64,000 bases of DNA from Duganella sp. BJB480 (GCA_003416985.1 QVIN01000002.1:310001-374000), one strand, 5' to 3'. Positions 1-9,459 are shown, counted from the first letter of the stretch. Translations and numbers: made by a program. Notes: generated by a model from the sequence alone, not told the origin.

Positions 1-953
1 CCGGTGAACATCCATGGCGACAGGGCCAGTGTCAGCTGCAGGTCGCCGTGCGTGGTCTTGACGATCATCGCGGTGGGCGGATACGACAGCAGAAAGAAGC
101 AGATCCAGCACACCCACATCACCCACCAGGTGACCTTGTAGGCGCCGTAGCGGTCGGCGATCCAGCCGCCCAGGGCGCGCAGCACGCCGCCAGGCAGCGA
201 GAAGCAGGCGGCCAGCAGCGCGGCCAGGCGCAGGTCGAAGCCGTATTCGCCGACGTAGTATTTGGTCATCCACAGCGCCAGGCCGACGTAGCCGCCGAAC
301 ACCACCGAGTAATATTGACAATAGCGCCATACGCGGCGGTCCTTCAGCACCTTGAGCTGCTCCGAGAACGGCACGCTGGCGCCGCTCTGGTGCGACGGGT
401 CGGTGGCCGAGAACACCCAGAACAGCAGCGCCGTGACCAGCATGGCGATGGCGTACACGGTGGGCAGCGCCTGCCAGCCCCAGGCCGCGATGATGGCCGG
501 GGCGACGAACTTGGTCAGCGCCGAGCCGGAATTGCCGGCGCCGAAGATGCCCATCGCCAGCCCGCGCCGCTCACGCGAGAACCAGCGCGCCACGTAGGGC
601 GTGCCGACCGAGAACGAGCCGCCGGCCAGGCCGATGAACAAGCCCAGCACCAGGAACTGCCAGTAGGCGGTGGCCAGGCCGATCAGGTAGATGGCCGGCA
701 CGGTGGCCAGCATCAGCAGGAAGAACACGATGCGGCCACCGTATTTGTCGCACCAGATGCCCAGCGGGACACGCACCAGCGAGCCGCTCAACACGGGCAT
801 GGCGGCCAGCAGGCCGAATTCGGTTTCATTCAGGCCGAGCATCTTCTTGATGGGGATGCCCAGCACGGCGAACATCATCCAGATCGCGAAACAGATCGTG
901 AACGACACGGTGCTGCTCACCAGCACCTGTACTGCTTTGTTATTGTTAGACAC
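1..953 (-). CDS. narK: NarK-type nitrate/nitrite MFS transporter (partial)
   Basis: Major facilitator protein of the inner membrane that would import nitrate or exchange nitrate for nitrite. The reading frame runs off the left edge, so only about the first 317 residues are present. The visible part alternates hydrophobic helices with the loop GTPYVARWFSRERRG and the glycine-rich stretch GIFGAGNSGSALTKF, which is typical of NarK/NRT nitrate porters. The start is taken as GTG at 953 because AGGAG lies seven bases upstream. It lies upstream of nsrR on the same strand order and next to norZ and nirK, which fits a denitrification locus. Family assignment is firm; transport direction cannot be read from the sequence. 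Confidence 0.85.
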   Translation of the reverse strand, partial: MSNNNKAVQVLVSSTVSFTICFAIWMMFAVLGIPIKKMLGLNETEFGLLAAMPVLSGSLVRVPLGIWCDKYGGRIVFFLLMLATVPAIYLIGLATAYWQFLVLGLFIGLAGGSFSVGTPYVARWFSRERRGLAMGIFGAGNSGSALTKFVAPAIIAAWGWQALPTVYAIAMLVTALLFWVFSATDPSHQSGASVPFSEQLKVLKDRRVWRYCQYYSVVFGGYVGLALWMTKYYVGEYGFDLRLAALLAACFSLPGGVLRALGGWIADRYGAYKVTWWVMWVCWICFFLLSYPPTAMIVKTTHGDLQLTLALSPWMFT

Positions 954-1071
954 TTTCAATCTCCTGACGGACATGGGGATGGCATCAGCGTAAGCGTTGC
1001 GGCGGCGCCCGGCTATCGGCAGGACGGCCAGAACGGCAAGGCAATCAGGCTAGCGCCCTAGTCCGAAAGAA

Positions 1072-1554
1072 CTAGGCCGGGACCAGGCCGGCCGTGGCGG
1101 CGGGCGTGGCGGGCGTGGCGCCGCCCGCAGCGATGGCGCCGGCGCCGGCGTCGGGCGGACAGGTCAGGTCGGCCAGCGTGACCGCGTCCAGCGCGGTCAG
1201 GTAGGCGCCCACGGCTTGGCCCAGCATGCCCTGCACGCAGCAGCGGCCCGCGTACACGCAGGTGGCGCGGCGGGCGTCGAAACAATCGGCCACGTGGAAA
1301 TCCGGCTCGCTGGCCCGCACCACCTCGCCGATGCGGATCTCCTCTGCCGGCCGCGCCAGCTCGACGCCGCCGTGCCGCCCGCGCACGGTGCGGATCACGC
1401 CCGTCAAGCCCAGCTCATACACCACCTTGGTCAGATGGTGCTTGGACATGCCGTGGCGTTCGGCGATTTCGGCGATGGTCACCAGCCGGTCGCGCTGGCC
1501 CGCCAGGTAGATCAGCGTGCGCAGGGTGTAGTCGGTGAAGGCGGTCAGACGCAT
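1072..1554 (-). CDS. nsrR: NsrR, Rrf2-family nitric oxide-sensing repressor
   Basis: Rrf2 winged-helix regulator, 160 residues. In known NsrR proteins an Fe-S cluster is destroyed by NO, which releases repression of NO-detoxifying genes. The N-terminus (MRLTAFTDYTLRTLIYLA) is characteristic. Candidate cluster ligands are Cys91, Cys99 and Cys105 (C-X7-C-X5-C), the spacing I know from betaproteobacterial NsrR. A longer frame starts at 1584, but the Met at 1554 has GGAG six bases upstream and matches the family N-terminus. It is divergent from norZ, the classic NsrR target, so self- and norZ-control is likely. The C-terminal 25 residues are Ala/Gly/Pro-rich and probably disordered. Confidence 0.9.
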   Translation of the reverse strand: MRLTAFTDYTLRTLIYLAGQRDRLVTIAEIAERHGMSKHHLTKVVYELGLTGVIRTVRGRHGGVELARPAEEIRIGEVVRASEPDFHVADCFDARRATCVYAGRCCVQGMLGQAVGAYLTALDAVTLADLTCPPDAGAGAIAAGGATPATPAATAGLVPA

Positions 1555-1589
1555 GGTCAGCTCCAGTGAAGACGGCAGCGCCATTATTC

Positions 1590-1651
1590 ATGCATCCAAA
1601 ATATTTGTTCATAACTTGGATCAAGAAAAACTGGAATCGAATATACATGTT
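1590..1651. promoter_or_regulatory. Possible NsrR operator region between nsrR and norZ
   Basis: The 185-bp divergent spacer has an AT-rich core unlike the GC-rich flanks. It contains the half-site ATGCAT (1590-1595) and a second ATACAT near 1644-1649, both resembling NsrR half-sites. No full inverted repeat is present, so this is a candidate only. Confidence 0.35.
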
Positions 1652-1739
1652 TAAACCACGCGCCTAGAATCGGCCCTGTCGATCCGGTCCATGCCGGTTC
1701 GCGCACCACTCCCATCAAGCCAACTTAAGGAACCATGCC

Positions 1740-4007
1740 ATGCACGCCACACGCAAGCTCTGGACCTGGCTCGCCGTCATCTGCGCCCTCTCCTTCGCCG
1801 TCCTCGGCTGGGTGGGTGCGGAAATCTACCTGACCGCGCCGCCCATCCCCAAACACATCATCAGCGCGGACGGCAGCATGCTGTTCGACGAAGGCCAGGT
1901 CGACCGCGGCCAGCAGGCCTGGCTCTCGGCCGGCGGCCAGCAGCTCGGCACCGTCTGGGGCCACGGCAGCTATGTCGCCCCCGACTGGTCGGCCGACTGG
2001 CTGCACCGCGAGGCGCTGGCATTGCGCCAGATCTGGGCCAAGCGCGACTTCGGCGCCAACTTCGACGACTTGAGCAAATCCAACCAGGCGGCGCTGAACG
2101 CGCGTCTGAAGGAAGAAATGCGCCGCAACACCTATGATTCGGGCCGCGACACCATCGTGCTGTCGGCCGACCGCGCCGCCGCCGTGCGCGAAGTGGCGCG
2201 CCACTACATGGACCTGTTCGGCGACAACCGCGCGCTGGACCATCTGCGCGAACAATATGCGATGAACGCCAACTCGCTGCCCGATCCGGACGACCTGAAG
2301 GCCTTGCCGGCCTTCGTGTTCTGGTCGGCCTGGGCCGCCGGCACCGACCGTCCCGGCTCGGTGGACCTGAGCTACACCAGCAACTGGCCGCACGAGCCGC
2401 TGATCGACAACCGTCCAAGCGCCGGCGCCGGCATCTGGTCGATCGCCAGTATCATCCTGATGATCGGCGCCATCGCCGCCATGGTGATGGTCCACTCGGC
2501 CGCCAAGGAAGAAGCCGATCCGGTGCCGCCGAAGACCGACCCGCTGTTCAACCTGAAGCCCACGCCATCGATGTTGGCGACCAAAAAATACTTCTTCGTC
2601 GTCATCGGCCTGATCCTGGCCCAGGTCGGCATGGGCGTCATCACCGCCCACTACGCGGTCGAAGGCCACAGCTTCTTCGGCTACCCGCTGGCGCAGATCC
2701 TGCCGTTCGTGGTCAGCCGCACCATCCACACCCAGTTCGCCGTGCTGTGGATCGCCACCGCCTGGCTGGCCACCGGCCTGTACATCGCACCGGCCATCTC
2801 CGGCCACGAGCCCAAGTTCCAGAAACTGGGCGTGAACGTGCTGTTCTACGCGCTGCTGTTCATCGTGGTCGGCTCGACCGCCATGGGCTGGCTCGGTTCG
2901 CTGCAACACAAGGGCACCGCGTTCGCCTTCTGGATCGGCAACCAGGGCCTGGAATTCACCAGCATGGGCCGCATCTGGCAGATCCTGCTGTTCATCGGCC
3001 TGCTGTTCTGGGTCACGCTGCTGGGCCGCGCGCTGTGGCCTGCGCTGGTCAAGAAATCGGAAAGCCGCGGCCTGATCGTCATGGTGTTCTTGGCCGCGCT
3101 GTGCATCGGCGGCTTCTACGCCACCTCGCTGACCTGGGGCCAGCACACCCACTACTCGATGATCGAATACTGGCGCTGGTGGCTGGTGCACCTGTGGGTC
3201 GAAGGCTTCTTTGAAGTGTTCGCCACCGCCGTCATCGCGCTGCTGTTCACCCGCCTGGGCCTGATCCGCGCCTCGACCGCCAACAGCGCCATCGTGCTGG
3301 AAACCATCGTGTTCCTGTTCGGCGGCATCCTGGGCACCCTGCACCACCTGTACTTCACCGGCACGCCGACCTTCGTGATCGCCATCGGCGCCATGTTCTC
3401 GGCGCTGGAAGTGGTACCGCTGTCGATGATCGGCGTCGAAGCCTGGCGCAACTACCAGCGTTCGAAGGCCGCCCCATGGGTTGCCACCTACAAGTGGTCG
3501 ATCCTGTGCTTCATCGCGGTCGGCTTCTGGAACACCGTCGGCGCCGGCCTGCTGGGCTTCTCGATCAACACCCCGATCGCCCTGTACTACATGCAAGGCC
3601 TGAACATGACGGCGGCCCACGGCCACGCCGCGCTGTTCGGTGTGTACGGCATGCTGGGCATCGGCCTGCTGCTGTTCTGCCTGCGCGGCCTGTGCGACCG
3701 CATGGCCTGGTCGGACTCGCTGCTCAAGGTCATGTTCTGGTGCCTGAACATCGGCCTGGCGATGATGGTGTTCATCTCGCTGGTGCCCGCCGGCCTGTAC
3801 CAGGCCTGGGCCAGCGTCAGCACCGGCATGTGGTTCGCCCGCTCGCCGGAGGTGATCCACTCCAAGCTGATGGAGACCCTGGTCTGGATGCGCGTACCTG
3901 GCGACGTGGTGTTCGCCATCGGCACGCTGTTCCTGGCGCTGTTCGCCTGGCGCCTGCTGACCGCACGCCGTGCCCGCCTGGAGGCCGTGGCCGCCGACCG
4001 CGCCTGA
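1740..4007 (+). CDS. norZ: Quinol-dependent nitric oxide reductase (qNor)
   Basis: Single-subunit NO reductase of the inner membrane (755 residues) that reduces 2 NO to N2O with quinol as donor. The N-terminus has one membrane helix and then a roughly 200-residue periplasmic domain standing in for NorC, with no CXXCH haem-c site, as expected of qNor. The haem-copper-oxidase-like core follows. Candidate metal ligands are His330 (SRTIHTQF), His484 with Glu488 (VHLWVE), His535/His536 (LHHLYFTG) and His627/His629 (AAHGHA). The start is the ATG at 1740 with AAGGA eight bases upstream; an ATG five bases earlier is out of frame. Divergent NsrR implies NO-dependent induction. Together with nirK it would complete nitrite to N2O. 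Confidence 0.96.
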   Translation: MHATRKLWTWLAVICALSFAVLGWVGAEIYLTAPPIPKHIISADGSMLFDEGQVDRGQQAWLSAGGQQLGTVWGHGSYVAPDWSADWLHREALALRQIWAKRDFGANFDDLSKSNQAALNARLKEEMRRNTYDSGRDTIVLSADRAAAVREVARHYMDLFGDNRALDHLREQYAMNANSLPDPDDLKALPAFVFWSAWAAGTDRPGSVDLSYTSNWPHEPLIDNRPSAGAGIWSIASIILMIGAIAAMVMVHSAAKEEADPVPPKTDPLFNLKPTPSMLATKKYFFVVIGLILAQVGMGVITAHYAVEGHSFFGYPLAQILPFVVSRTIHTQFAVLWIATAWLATGLYIAPAISGHEPKFQKLGVNVLFYALLFIVVGSTAMGWLGSLQHKGTAFAFWIGNQGLEFTSMGRIWQILLFIGLLFWVTLLGRALWPALVKKSESRGLIVMVFLAALCIGGFYATSLTWGQHTHYSMIEYWRWWLVHLWVEGFFEVFATAVIALLFTRLGLIRASTANSAIVLETIVFLFGGILGTLHHLYFTGTPTFVIAIGAMFSALEVVPLSMIGVEAWRNYQRSKAAPWVATYKWSILCFIAVGFWNTVGAGLLGFSINTPIALYYMQGLNMTAAHGHAALFGVYGMLGIGLLLFCLRGLCDRMAWSDSLLKVMFWCLNIGLAMMVFISLVPAGLYQAWASVSTGMWFARSPEVIHSKLMETLVWMRVPGDVVFAIGTLFLALFAWRLLTARRARLEAVAADRA

Positions 4008-4019
4008 TCGACTTTACCG

Positions 4020-4040
4020 CAGGGCGCCCAGGGCGCCCTG
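4020..4040 (+). terminator. Hairpin between norZ and the DUF2249 gene
   Basis: Perfect 9-bp inverted repeat CAGGGCGCC / GGCGCCCTG with a 3-base loop, followed by CTTTCTT. The T-run is short, so it may be a partial terminator or an mRNA-stabilising hairpin that sets the ratio of norZ to the downstream gene. Confidence 0.5.
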
Positions 4041-4063
4041 CTTTCTTATACAAGGAGTCCACC

Positions 4064-4330
4064 ATGTCCCACGATTGTTCCCAGCCGACCATCCCCGACG
4101 GCATCTATCCCTTCGACGCGCGCGGCGTGGCCCGCCGCCTGCGCCACGCCGCCATCTTCGGCGCGCTCGACTCGCTCAACCCCGGCGAGATCATGCGCTT
4201 CTGTAACGACCACGACCCGCTGCCGCTGCTGGCCCAGATCCAGCACCGCTACGGCCCGCGCGTGCAGGCCGCCTACCTGGCGCGCGAAGCCGGCCATGTG
4301 GTGATCGATTTCCTAGTCACTACGCACTAG
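4064..4330 (+). CDS. DUF2249 domain protein
   Basis: Protein of 88 residues, the length of a single DUF2249 (SirA/TusA-like fold) domain. The middle holds the family-type region ALDSLNPGEIMRFCNDHDP, followed by a short C-terminal half ending in a hydrophobic strand. The biochemical function of the family is not settled; it recurs beside NO reductases, nitrite reductases and hemerythrins. The ATG at 4064 has AAGGAG seven bases upstream. It sits between norZ and nirK on the same strand, and a second DUF2249 gene occurs at 19563. An accessory role in metal or NO handling is inference. Confidence 0.8.
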   Translation: MSHDCSQPTIPDGIYPFDARGVARRLRHAAIFGALDSLNPGEIMRFCNDHDPLPLLAQIQHRYGPRVQAAYLAREAGHVVIDFLVTTH

Positions 4331-4365
4331 TCATCCCGTAGGCCCTGTGTCGTATTTCCGGAATT

Positions 4366-4379
4366 CCATAATCTAAGTC
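4366..4379. promoter_or_regulatory. Degenerate FNR/Dnr-like site upstream of nirK
   Basis: On the minus strand this reads TTGACTTAGATTAT. The left half matches TTGAT-N4-ATCAA well and the right half poorly. It is about 90 bp before nirK, where an NO- or oxygen-responsive regulator would be expected. Weak candidate. Confidence 0.3.
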
Positions 4380-4461
4380 AAAGAAATTTCCGATTTGTTC
4401 CCATAGCATGGACTCGCACTCAGACATGGGTGCGACCCACCAACTACAAGGCGACATAAAA

Positions 4462-5886
4462 ATGAAAACGCAATTGAAACTGGTAGCGGCCGGCCTTGCC
4501 AGCGCCGTACTCGCCATGAGCGCCGTAAATGCGGCCACCCCGTCCGAAACCGCTCTGCCGACCATCACCCAAGAACTGCTCGCCCCGCCGCTGCTGCCGC
4601 CGCCGATCACCCGCAAAACCCCAGCCAAGGTCGTGGTCAACCTGACCGTCGAGGAAGTCGAGCGCGAAATCGCCCCCGGCACCCGCTACACCTTCTGGAC
4701 CTTCGGCGGCACCGTGCCGGGCAAGATGATCCGTGTGCGCGAAGGCGACACCGTCGAACTGCACCTGCTCAACCTGCCCGACAACAAGCTGCCCCACAAT
4801 ATCGACCTGCACGCCGTGACCGGCCCGGGCGGCGGCGCCGCGCAAACCCTGATCGCCCCCGGCAACGAAGCCACCTTCACCTTCAAGGCGCTGGCCTCCG
4901 GCCTGTACGTGTACCACTGCGCCACCGCGCCGGTCGGCATGCACGTGGCCAACGGCATGTACGGCATGATCCTGGTCGAGCCCAAGGAAGGTATGGCCCC
5001 GGTCGACCGCGAATACTACGTGATGCAGGGCGACTTCTACACCAACGGCGCCTACCGCGCACCCGGCCTGCAGGGCTTCGACATGCAGAAGGCCATCGAT
5101 GAAAAACCTACCTATGTCGTATTCAACGGCGCCGACGGCGCCCTGACCGGCGCCAACGCGCTGACCGCCAAGGCCAACGAGAAAGTGCGGATGTACTTCG
5201 GCGTCGGCGGCCCCAACATCACCTCCAGCTTCCACGTGATCGGCGCCATCTTCGACCGCGTCTACACCGAGGGCGGCACCCACTACCAGGAAAACGTGCA
5301 GACCACCATGGTGCCCGCCGGCGGTTCGACCATCGTCGAATTCACGCCGCGCGTGCCGGGCAACCTGACCCTGGTCGACCACTCGCTGACGCGCGCCTTC
5401 AACAAGGGCGCCATCGGCCTGCTCGCGGTGAGCGGCCCGGACCGGCCTGAGATCTACAGCAAGGGCATCAAGAAACCGCTGGCCGGCGCGGTAGCCGCCG
5501 CCCCTGCGGCCGCCAAGCCCGCCGCCAAGCCCGCCCCCGTGGTTGCCGACCGCGCCCAGCAACTGCGCGGCAAGGCCGTCTACGACAGCAACTGCTCGGC
5601 CTGCCACCAGCCCGACGGCAAGGGCGTCGCCGGCGTGTTCCCGCCATTGGCCAATTCCGACTTCTTCCAGCAACGTCCGTATGAAATGGCGCACATCGTG
5701 CTCAACGGACGCAATGGCGAGATCGTCGTCAACGGCGAGCACTACAACGGCGTGATGCCGCCGCAGGACCTCAGCGATGACGACATCGCCGCCGTGATCA
5801 ACTACGTCGGTGTCGAGCTGAACAAGGGTACGCCTGCGGTCACGCCGGCCCAAGTGCGCGACATGCGCAAATCGCGCCAGCCATGA
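4462..5886 (+). CDS. nirK: Copper nitrite reductase with C-terminal cytochrome c domain
   Basis: Periplasmic NO-forming nitrite reductase, 474 residues. A signal peptide (about 1-24) precedes two cupredoxin domains. Type-1 copper ligands would be His112, Cys153, His161 and Met166; the short Cys-to-His spacing (CATAPVGMH) matches the AniA-like class II enzymes. Type-2 copper ligands would be His117, His152 and His307, with Asp115 and His258 as catalytic residues. After an Ala/Pro/Lys-rich linker (about 340-362) a cytochrome c domain carries CSACH (378-382) and a likely axial Met432, giving a built-in electron entry as in three-domain Ralstonia-type enzymes. The start at 4462 is chosen over an upstream in-frame ATG because it begins the signal peptide. 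Its last four bases overlap nirV. Confidence 0.95.
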   Translation: MKTQLKLVAAGLASAVLAMSAVNAATPSETALPTITQELLAPPLLPPPITRKTPAKVVVNLTVEEVEREIAPGTRYTFWTFGGTVPGKMIRVREGDTVELHLLNLPDNKLPHNIDLHAVTGPGGGAAQTLIAPGNEATFTFKALASGLYVYHCATAPVGMHVANGMYGMILVEPKEGMAPVDREYYVMQGDFYTNGAYRAPGLQGFDMQKAIDEKPTYVVFNGADGALTGANALTAKANEKVRMYFGVGGPNITSSFHVIGAIFDRVYTEGGTHYQENVQTTMVPAGGSTIVEFTPRVPGNLTLVDHSLTRAFNKGAIGLLAVSGPDRPEIYSKGIKKPLAGAVAAAPAAAKPAAKPAPVVADRAQQLRGKAVYDSNCSACHQPDGKGVAGVFPPLANSDFFQQRPYEMAHIVLNGRNGEIVVNGEHYNGVMPPQDLSDDDIAAVINYVGVELNKGTPAVTPAQVRDMRKSRQP

Positions 5887-6689
5887 ACGGGCGCGCCGCG
5901 ATCCGCAGCGCCGTGCTGACGCTGGCCGTGCTGGCCGGCGACGGCATGGCCGGGGATGCCGACTACCGCGCCATCGCCGGCGGCACGCTGCGCAGCGTGC
6001 TGCCCGCCGACGGCGTGGCGTCGCCCGCGGTCGTGGCGCCCTATCTGCTGCGCACCCGGCTGGTGACGAACGCGGAATTCTCCGCCTTCGTGCGCCACAC
6101 GCCGGAATGGCGGCGCGGGCAGGTGCCTGCGCTGCTGGCCGCGCCCAGCTATCTGTCCGGCTGGAGCGGCGCCACCGATTACACGCCACTGGCCGCCGAC
6201 GCGCCGGTGGTGCACGTGGGCTGGTTCGCCGCGCAGGCGTATTGCGCCTCCGAAGGCGGCCGCCTGCCGCGCTGGTACGAATGGGAGTTCGCGGCCGCCG
6301 CCGACGACCACCGCGCCGACGCCCGCGACGATCCGGCCTGGCTGGCCCACATCCTGGGCTGGTACGCCGACGCCGGCAAGCAGCCGCCGCACAGCGTGGC
6401 GGCCGGCCAGGCCAACTACTACGGCATCCACGACCTGCATGGGCTGGTGTGGGAATGGGTCGAGGACTACAGCGGCCTGTTCGTCAATGCCGACAGCCGC
6501 GCCAGCGGCGACCAGAAACTGCTCGACTACTGCGGCGGCGCCGCCCTGTCGCTGGCCGACCGCCGCAATTACGCAGTATTGATGCGCCTGGCCCTGCTGT
6601 CCGCGATGGACGCGCGGCAGGACGGCGCCAACCTGGGCTTCCGCTGCGTGCGCGAGCCCGCCCCTCACGAACAAGGATCACGACCATGA
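5883..6689 (+). CDS. nirV: NirV-like formylglycine-generating-enzyme-fold protein
   Basis: 268 residues with the FGE-sulfatase/SUMF1 fold seen in NirV, the usual companion of nirK. Recognisable segments are [50 protein letters not shown] and the C-terminal GFRCVRE. An N-terminal hydrophobic stretch suggests export, which fits a partner of periplasmic NirK. The precise role of NirV is not established; maturation or copper handling of NirK is the usual suggestion. It is translationally coupled on both sides, overlapping nirK by four bases at its start and the SCO gene by four bases at its end. Confidence 0.85.
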   Translation: MNGRAAIRSAVLTLAVLAGDGMAGDADYRAIAGGTLRSVLPADGVASPAVVAPYLLRTRLVTNAEFSAFVRHTPEWRRGQVPALLAAPSYLSGWSGATDYTPLAADAPVVHVGWFAAQAYCASEGGRLPRWYEWEFAAAADDHRADARDDPAWLAHILGWYADAGKQPPHSVAAGQANYYGIHDLHGLVWEWVEDYSGLFVNADSRASGDQKLLDYCGGAALSLADRRNYAVLMRLALLSAMDARQDGANLGFRCVREPAPHEQGSRP

Positions 6690-7264
6690 ACTACTTCGCT
6701 CCCCTGCGCCGCGCCGCTTTGGCCGCCGCGCTGCTACTCCCCATGTACGCCTGGTCGGCCGCCGCGCTGCCCGGCAATTCCGTCTACCGCCTCGACGCCA
6801 CGCTGACCGACGCCGCCGGCCAGCACTTCGCGCTGCACGACATGGCCGGCACGCCGGTGCTCATCACCATGTTCTACGGCGACTGCCACGCGGCCTGCCC
6901 GGTCATCATCGAAACGCTCAAGCGCACCGTGGCCGCGCTGGGGCCGGACGGCAAGCGCGTGCGCGTGCTGATGATCAGCCTGGACCCGAAACACGACACG
7001 CCGGCCGCGCTGAGCAGCCTGCTGATGATGCACCAGCTCGACCCGGCCCAATACCGCCTGGTGGCGGCCGGCAGCGACAGCCAGACCCGCGCGCTGGCGG
7101 CCACGCTCAACATCAAGTACCGCGTGCTGGAAAGCGGCGAGATCAACCACACCACCCGCATCGCGCTGCTCGACGCCAGCGGCAGCGTGCTGGCCGACAC
7201 CACCCGGCTCGACGCCGATCCCGATCCCGCGTTCGTCAAGCAGGTGGCCGCGCTGATCAAGTAA
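6686..7264 (+). CDS. SCO1/SenC-family copper chaperone
   Basis: 192-residue thioredoxin-fold protein with an N-terminal signal or anchor (about 1-26). It has the copper-binding pair Cys67 and Cys71 (GDCHAACP) and a distal His155 (NHTTRI), the complete metal-binding set of the SCO family. SCO proteins deliver copper or reduce disulfides, usually for cytochrome oxidase. As third gene of the nirK-nirV operon, with a four-base overlap, it most likely loads copper into NirK. That assignment is inferred from position. Confidence 0.9.
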   Translation: MNYFAPLRRAALAAALLLPMYAWSAAALPGNSVYRLDATLTDAAGQHFALHDMAGTPVLITMFYGDCHAACPVIIETLKRTVAALGPDGKRVRVLMISLDPKHDTPAALSSLLMMHQLDPAQYRLVAAGSDSQTRALAATLNIKYRVLESGEINHTTRIALLDASGSVLADTTRLDADPDPAFVKQVAALIK

Positions 7265-7270
7265 AGTTGG

Positions 7271-7314
7271 TTACTGGCAGGGACTGGTCGGCGGGTATAA
7301 TCCCGCCCACCGAC
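7271..7314 (+). promoter_or_regulatory. Promoter-like -10 within a dyad before the M13 peptidase
   Basis: A perfect TATAAT lies at 7296-7301, enclosed by GGTCGG..CGGG on the left and CCCG..CCGACC on the right. The best -35 candidate (TTACTG, 7271-7276) has a long 19-base spacer. The dyad could also terminate the nirK operon. Confidence 0.35.
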
Positions 7315-7337
7315 CAACCCACGTCAGAGGAACCTTC

Positions 7338-9365
7338 GTGAAACGTACGCTAGCCAGCGCCGCCTGCTGCGCCCTGTTCGCCTTTTCCACCCCGTCGCTG
7401 CATGCCCAACAGGCGTCCGGCATCGACCTGAAATCCCTGGACACGACTATCCGTCCCCAGGATGACTTTTATGGCTACGTCAACGGCGTCTGGACCCGCA
7501 ACACCGACATCCCGGCCGACAAATCGACCTGGGGCACCTACATCGAACTGCGCGAAACCGCGCAAGGCCAGCTGCGCACGCTGATGGACGCGGCCGTCAA
7601 GCACCCCGGCAAGCCGGGCAGCGACACGCACAAGATCGCCGACCTGTACACCAGTTTCATGAACGATAAGGCGCGCGACGCCGCCGGCTTCAAACCCCTG
7701 CGGTCCGACCTGGCCCACGTGGCCGCGCTCAAGGACAAGAAAGACCTGCCGGCGCTGCTGGCCTACCTGCAGCGCAACGGCATCCAGACGCCGTTCTCGG
7801 CCCACGTCGCGCCGGACGCGCAGGATCCCGAACATTACACGATCAACGTCGGCCAGTCCGGCCTGGGCCTGCCCGACCGCGACTACTACCTCAAGGACGA
7901 CGACGCCAAGCTCAAGGCCGTGCGCGCCAAGTACCAGACGCACATCGAAACCATGCTGGCCATGAGCGGCGACCAGGAAGCCGCCGTCCACGCGGTCCAG
8001 ATCCTCGACGTCGAGACCCGCCTGGCCGCCGCGCAATGGACCCGCGTGCAGATGCGCGATCCGGTCAAATCCTACAACCGCGTGGCGTTCGACCAGTTCG
8101 CCGCGCTGGCGCCGGCCTTCGACTGGCCGGCCTACTTCGCCGCCGCCGGCCTGGCGCCGAAGGAATCGTCGGCCGTGGTGCGCCAGCCGAGCTTCCTGAC
8201 CGGCTTCGCCGACGCCGTGGCCAACGTGCCGCTGGAATCATGGAAGAGCTACTTCAACTGGCGCATCATCGAAAGCTACGCCTCCTACCTGGACAGCGCC
8301 GCCGTCAAGGAGCGCTTCGCCTTCGAGGGCACGGTGCTGCGCGGTGTGCCGCAGAGCGAACCGCAGTGGCAACTGGCGCTGCGCTTCACCGACGGCGCGC
8401 TGGGCGACGCGGTGGGCAAGCTGTACGTGCAGAGATACCTGCCGCCCGAGACCAAGCCGCGCGTCATGGCCATGTTCAACAACTTCGTGGCCTCGTTCAA
8501 GGACGGCATCGACCAGCTGGACTGGATGGGCCCGGAGACCAAGAAGGAAGCCCAGCTCAAGCTGGCGGCCCTGAAGCCGAACATCGCCTACCCGGAAAAA
8601 TGGCGCGACTACAGCGCCATGAAGACCCAGCCGAACGACCTGATCGCCAACGTGCGCTCGGCGCGCGCGTGGAGCCGGGCCCGCAATCTGGAAAAACTGG
8701 GCAAGCCGGTGGACCGTGAGGAATGGTCGATGACGCCGCAAACCGTCAACGCCAGCTACAACCCGTCGCTGAACGCCATCACGATTCCGGCCGCGATTTT
8801 ACAGCCGCCGTTCTTCAACGTGAAGGCCGAGGACGCGGTCAACTACGGCCTGCTGGGCATCACTTTCGGCCACGAGATCAGCCACGCGTTCGACGACTCC
8901 GGCAGCCAGTACGACGCCAAGGGCCGCCTGCGCAACTGGTGGACCGTGGAAGACCGCACCGCCTTCAAGGCGCGCGCGGCCGGCCTGGTCAAGCAATACG
9001 GCGCCTACAGCCCGGTGCCTGGCTACTTCATCAACGGCGAGTTGACGCTGGGCGAGAACATCGGCGACAACTCGGGGCTGTCGATCACGTACAAGGCGTA
9101 TCAGCGTTCGCTGGGCGGCAAGCCGTCGCCGGTGCTGGACGGCCTGACCGGCGAGCAGCGCCTGTACATCGGCTTCGCCATGAAATGGCGCGCCAAGCTG
9201 CGTCCCGAGGCGGCGATCGCGCAGATCAAGAGCGATCCGCACTCGCCCGGCGAGTTCCGCGCCAAGGGCACGGTGATGAACCAGCCCGGCTTCTACGAAG
9301 CGTTCGGCATCAAGCCGGGCGATCCGATGTACCTGCCGCCGGAGCAGCGCGTCATCATGTGGTAA
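7338..9365 (+). CDS. M13 (neprilysin/PepO) family zinc metallopeptidase
   Basis: 675-residue exported endopeptidase. A signal peptide ends near residue 23 (LHAQ). The zinc motif is HEISH at 512-516, with a downstream ENIGDNSG motif supplying the third ligand and the NASYNP substrate-binding motif around 471-476. Length and order of the two M13 domains are normal for bacterial PepO-like enzymes, which cleave small peptides in the periplasm. There is no obvious link to the denitrification genes before it; a promoter-like TATAAT and a dyad separate them. Confidence 0.95.
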   Translation: MKRTLASAACCALFAFSTPSLHAQQASGIDLKSLDTTIRPQDDFYGYVNGVWTRNTDIPADKSTWGTYIELRETAQGQLRTLMDAAVKHPGKPGSDTHKIADLYTSFMNDKARDAAGFKPLRSDLAHVAALKDKKDLPALLAYLQRNGIQTPFSAHVAPDAQDPEHYTINVGQSGLGLPDRDYYLKDDDAKLKAVRAKYQTHIETMLAMSGDQEAAVHAVQILDVETRLAAAQWTRVQMRDPVKSYNRVAFDQFAALAPAFDWPAYFAAAGLAPKESSAVVRQPSFLTGFADAVANVPLESWKSYFNWRIIESYASYLDSAAVKERFAFEGTVLRGVPQSEPQWQLALRFTDGALGDAVGKLYVQRYLPPETKPRVMAMFNNFVASFKDGIDQLDWMGPETKKEAQLKLAALKPNIAYPEKWRDYSAMKTQPNDLIANVRSARAWSRARNLEKLGKPVDREEWSMTPQTVNASYNPSLNAITIPAAILQPPFFNVKAEDAVNYGLLGITFGHEISHAFDDSGSQYDAKGRLRNWWTVEDRTAFKARAAGLVKQYGAYSPVPGYFINGELTLGENIGDNSGLSITYKAYQRSLGGKPSPVLDGLTGEQRLYIGFAMKWRAKLRPEAAIAQIKSDPHSPGEFRAKGTVMNQPGFYEAFGIKPGDPMYLPPEQRVIMW

Positions 9366-9371
9366 ACAAAA

Positions 9372-9459
9372 TTGGGGTCAAGTCTGACATTCGGACACGG
9401 CCTCTACTGTAAAGCAGCGTTACAGCAGAGATCGTGTCCGAATGTCAGACTTGACCCCA
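9372..9459. repeat. Long palindromic repeat, copy 1
   Basis: The outer arms (9372-9399 and 9433-9459) are perfectly complementary over 27 bp. The inner sequence continues the pairing imperfectly, so the whole 88 bases can fold into one hairpin with a 7-base loop. A second copy with identical outer arms is at 12665-12757 in inverted orientation. It follows the M13 gene by six bases and may also act as its terminator. It resembles a REP/MITE-like dispersed element; no transposase is nearby. Confidence 0.85.

Noticed and set aside
1057..1076. Terminator after nsrR (CCTAGT / ACTAGG)
   Set aside because: The stem is only six base pairs, overlaps the stop codon and has no T-run; too weak to list.
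1614..1626. FNR box near norZ (TTGGATCAAG)
   Set aside because: The halves lack the four-base spacer of TTGAT-N4-ATCAA; it is only a short accidental half-site.
1725..3860. 711-residue open frame on the minus strand opposite norZ
   Set aside because: Composition is His/Gln/Asp/Gly-rich with no recognisable domain, and it lies antisense to an unmistakable norZ; this is the usual long shadow frame of GC-rich DNA.
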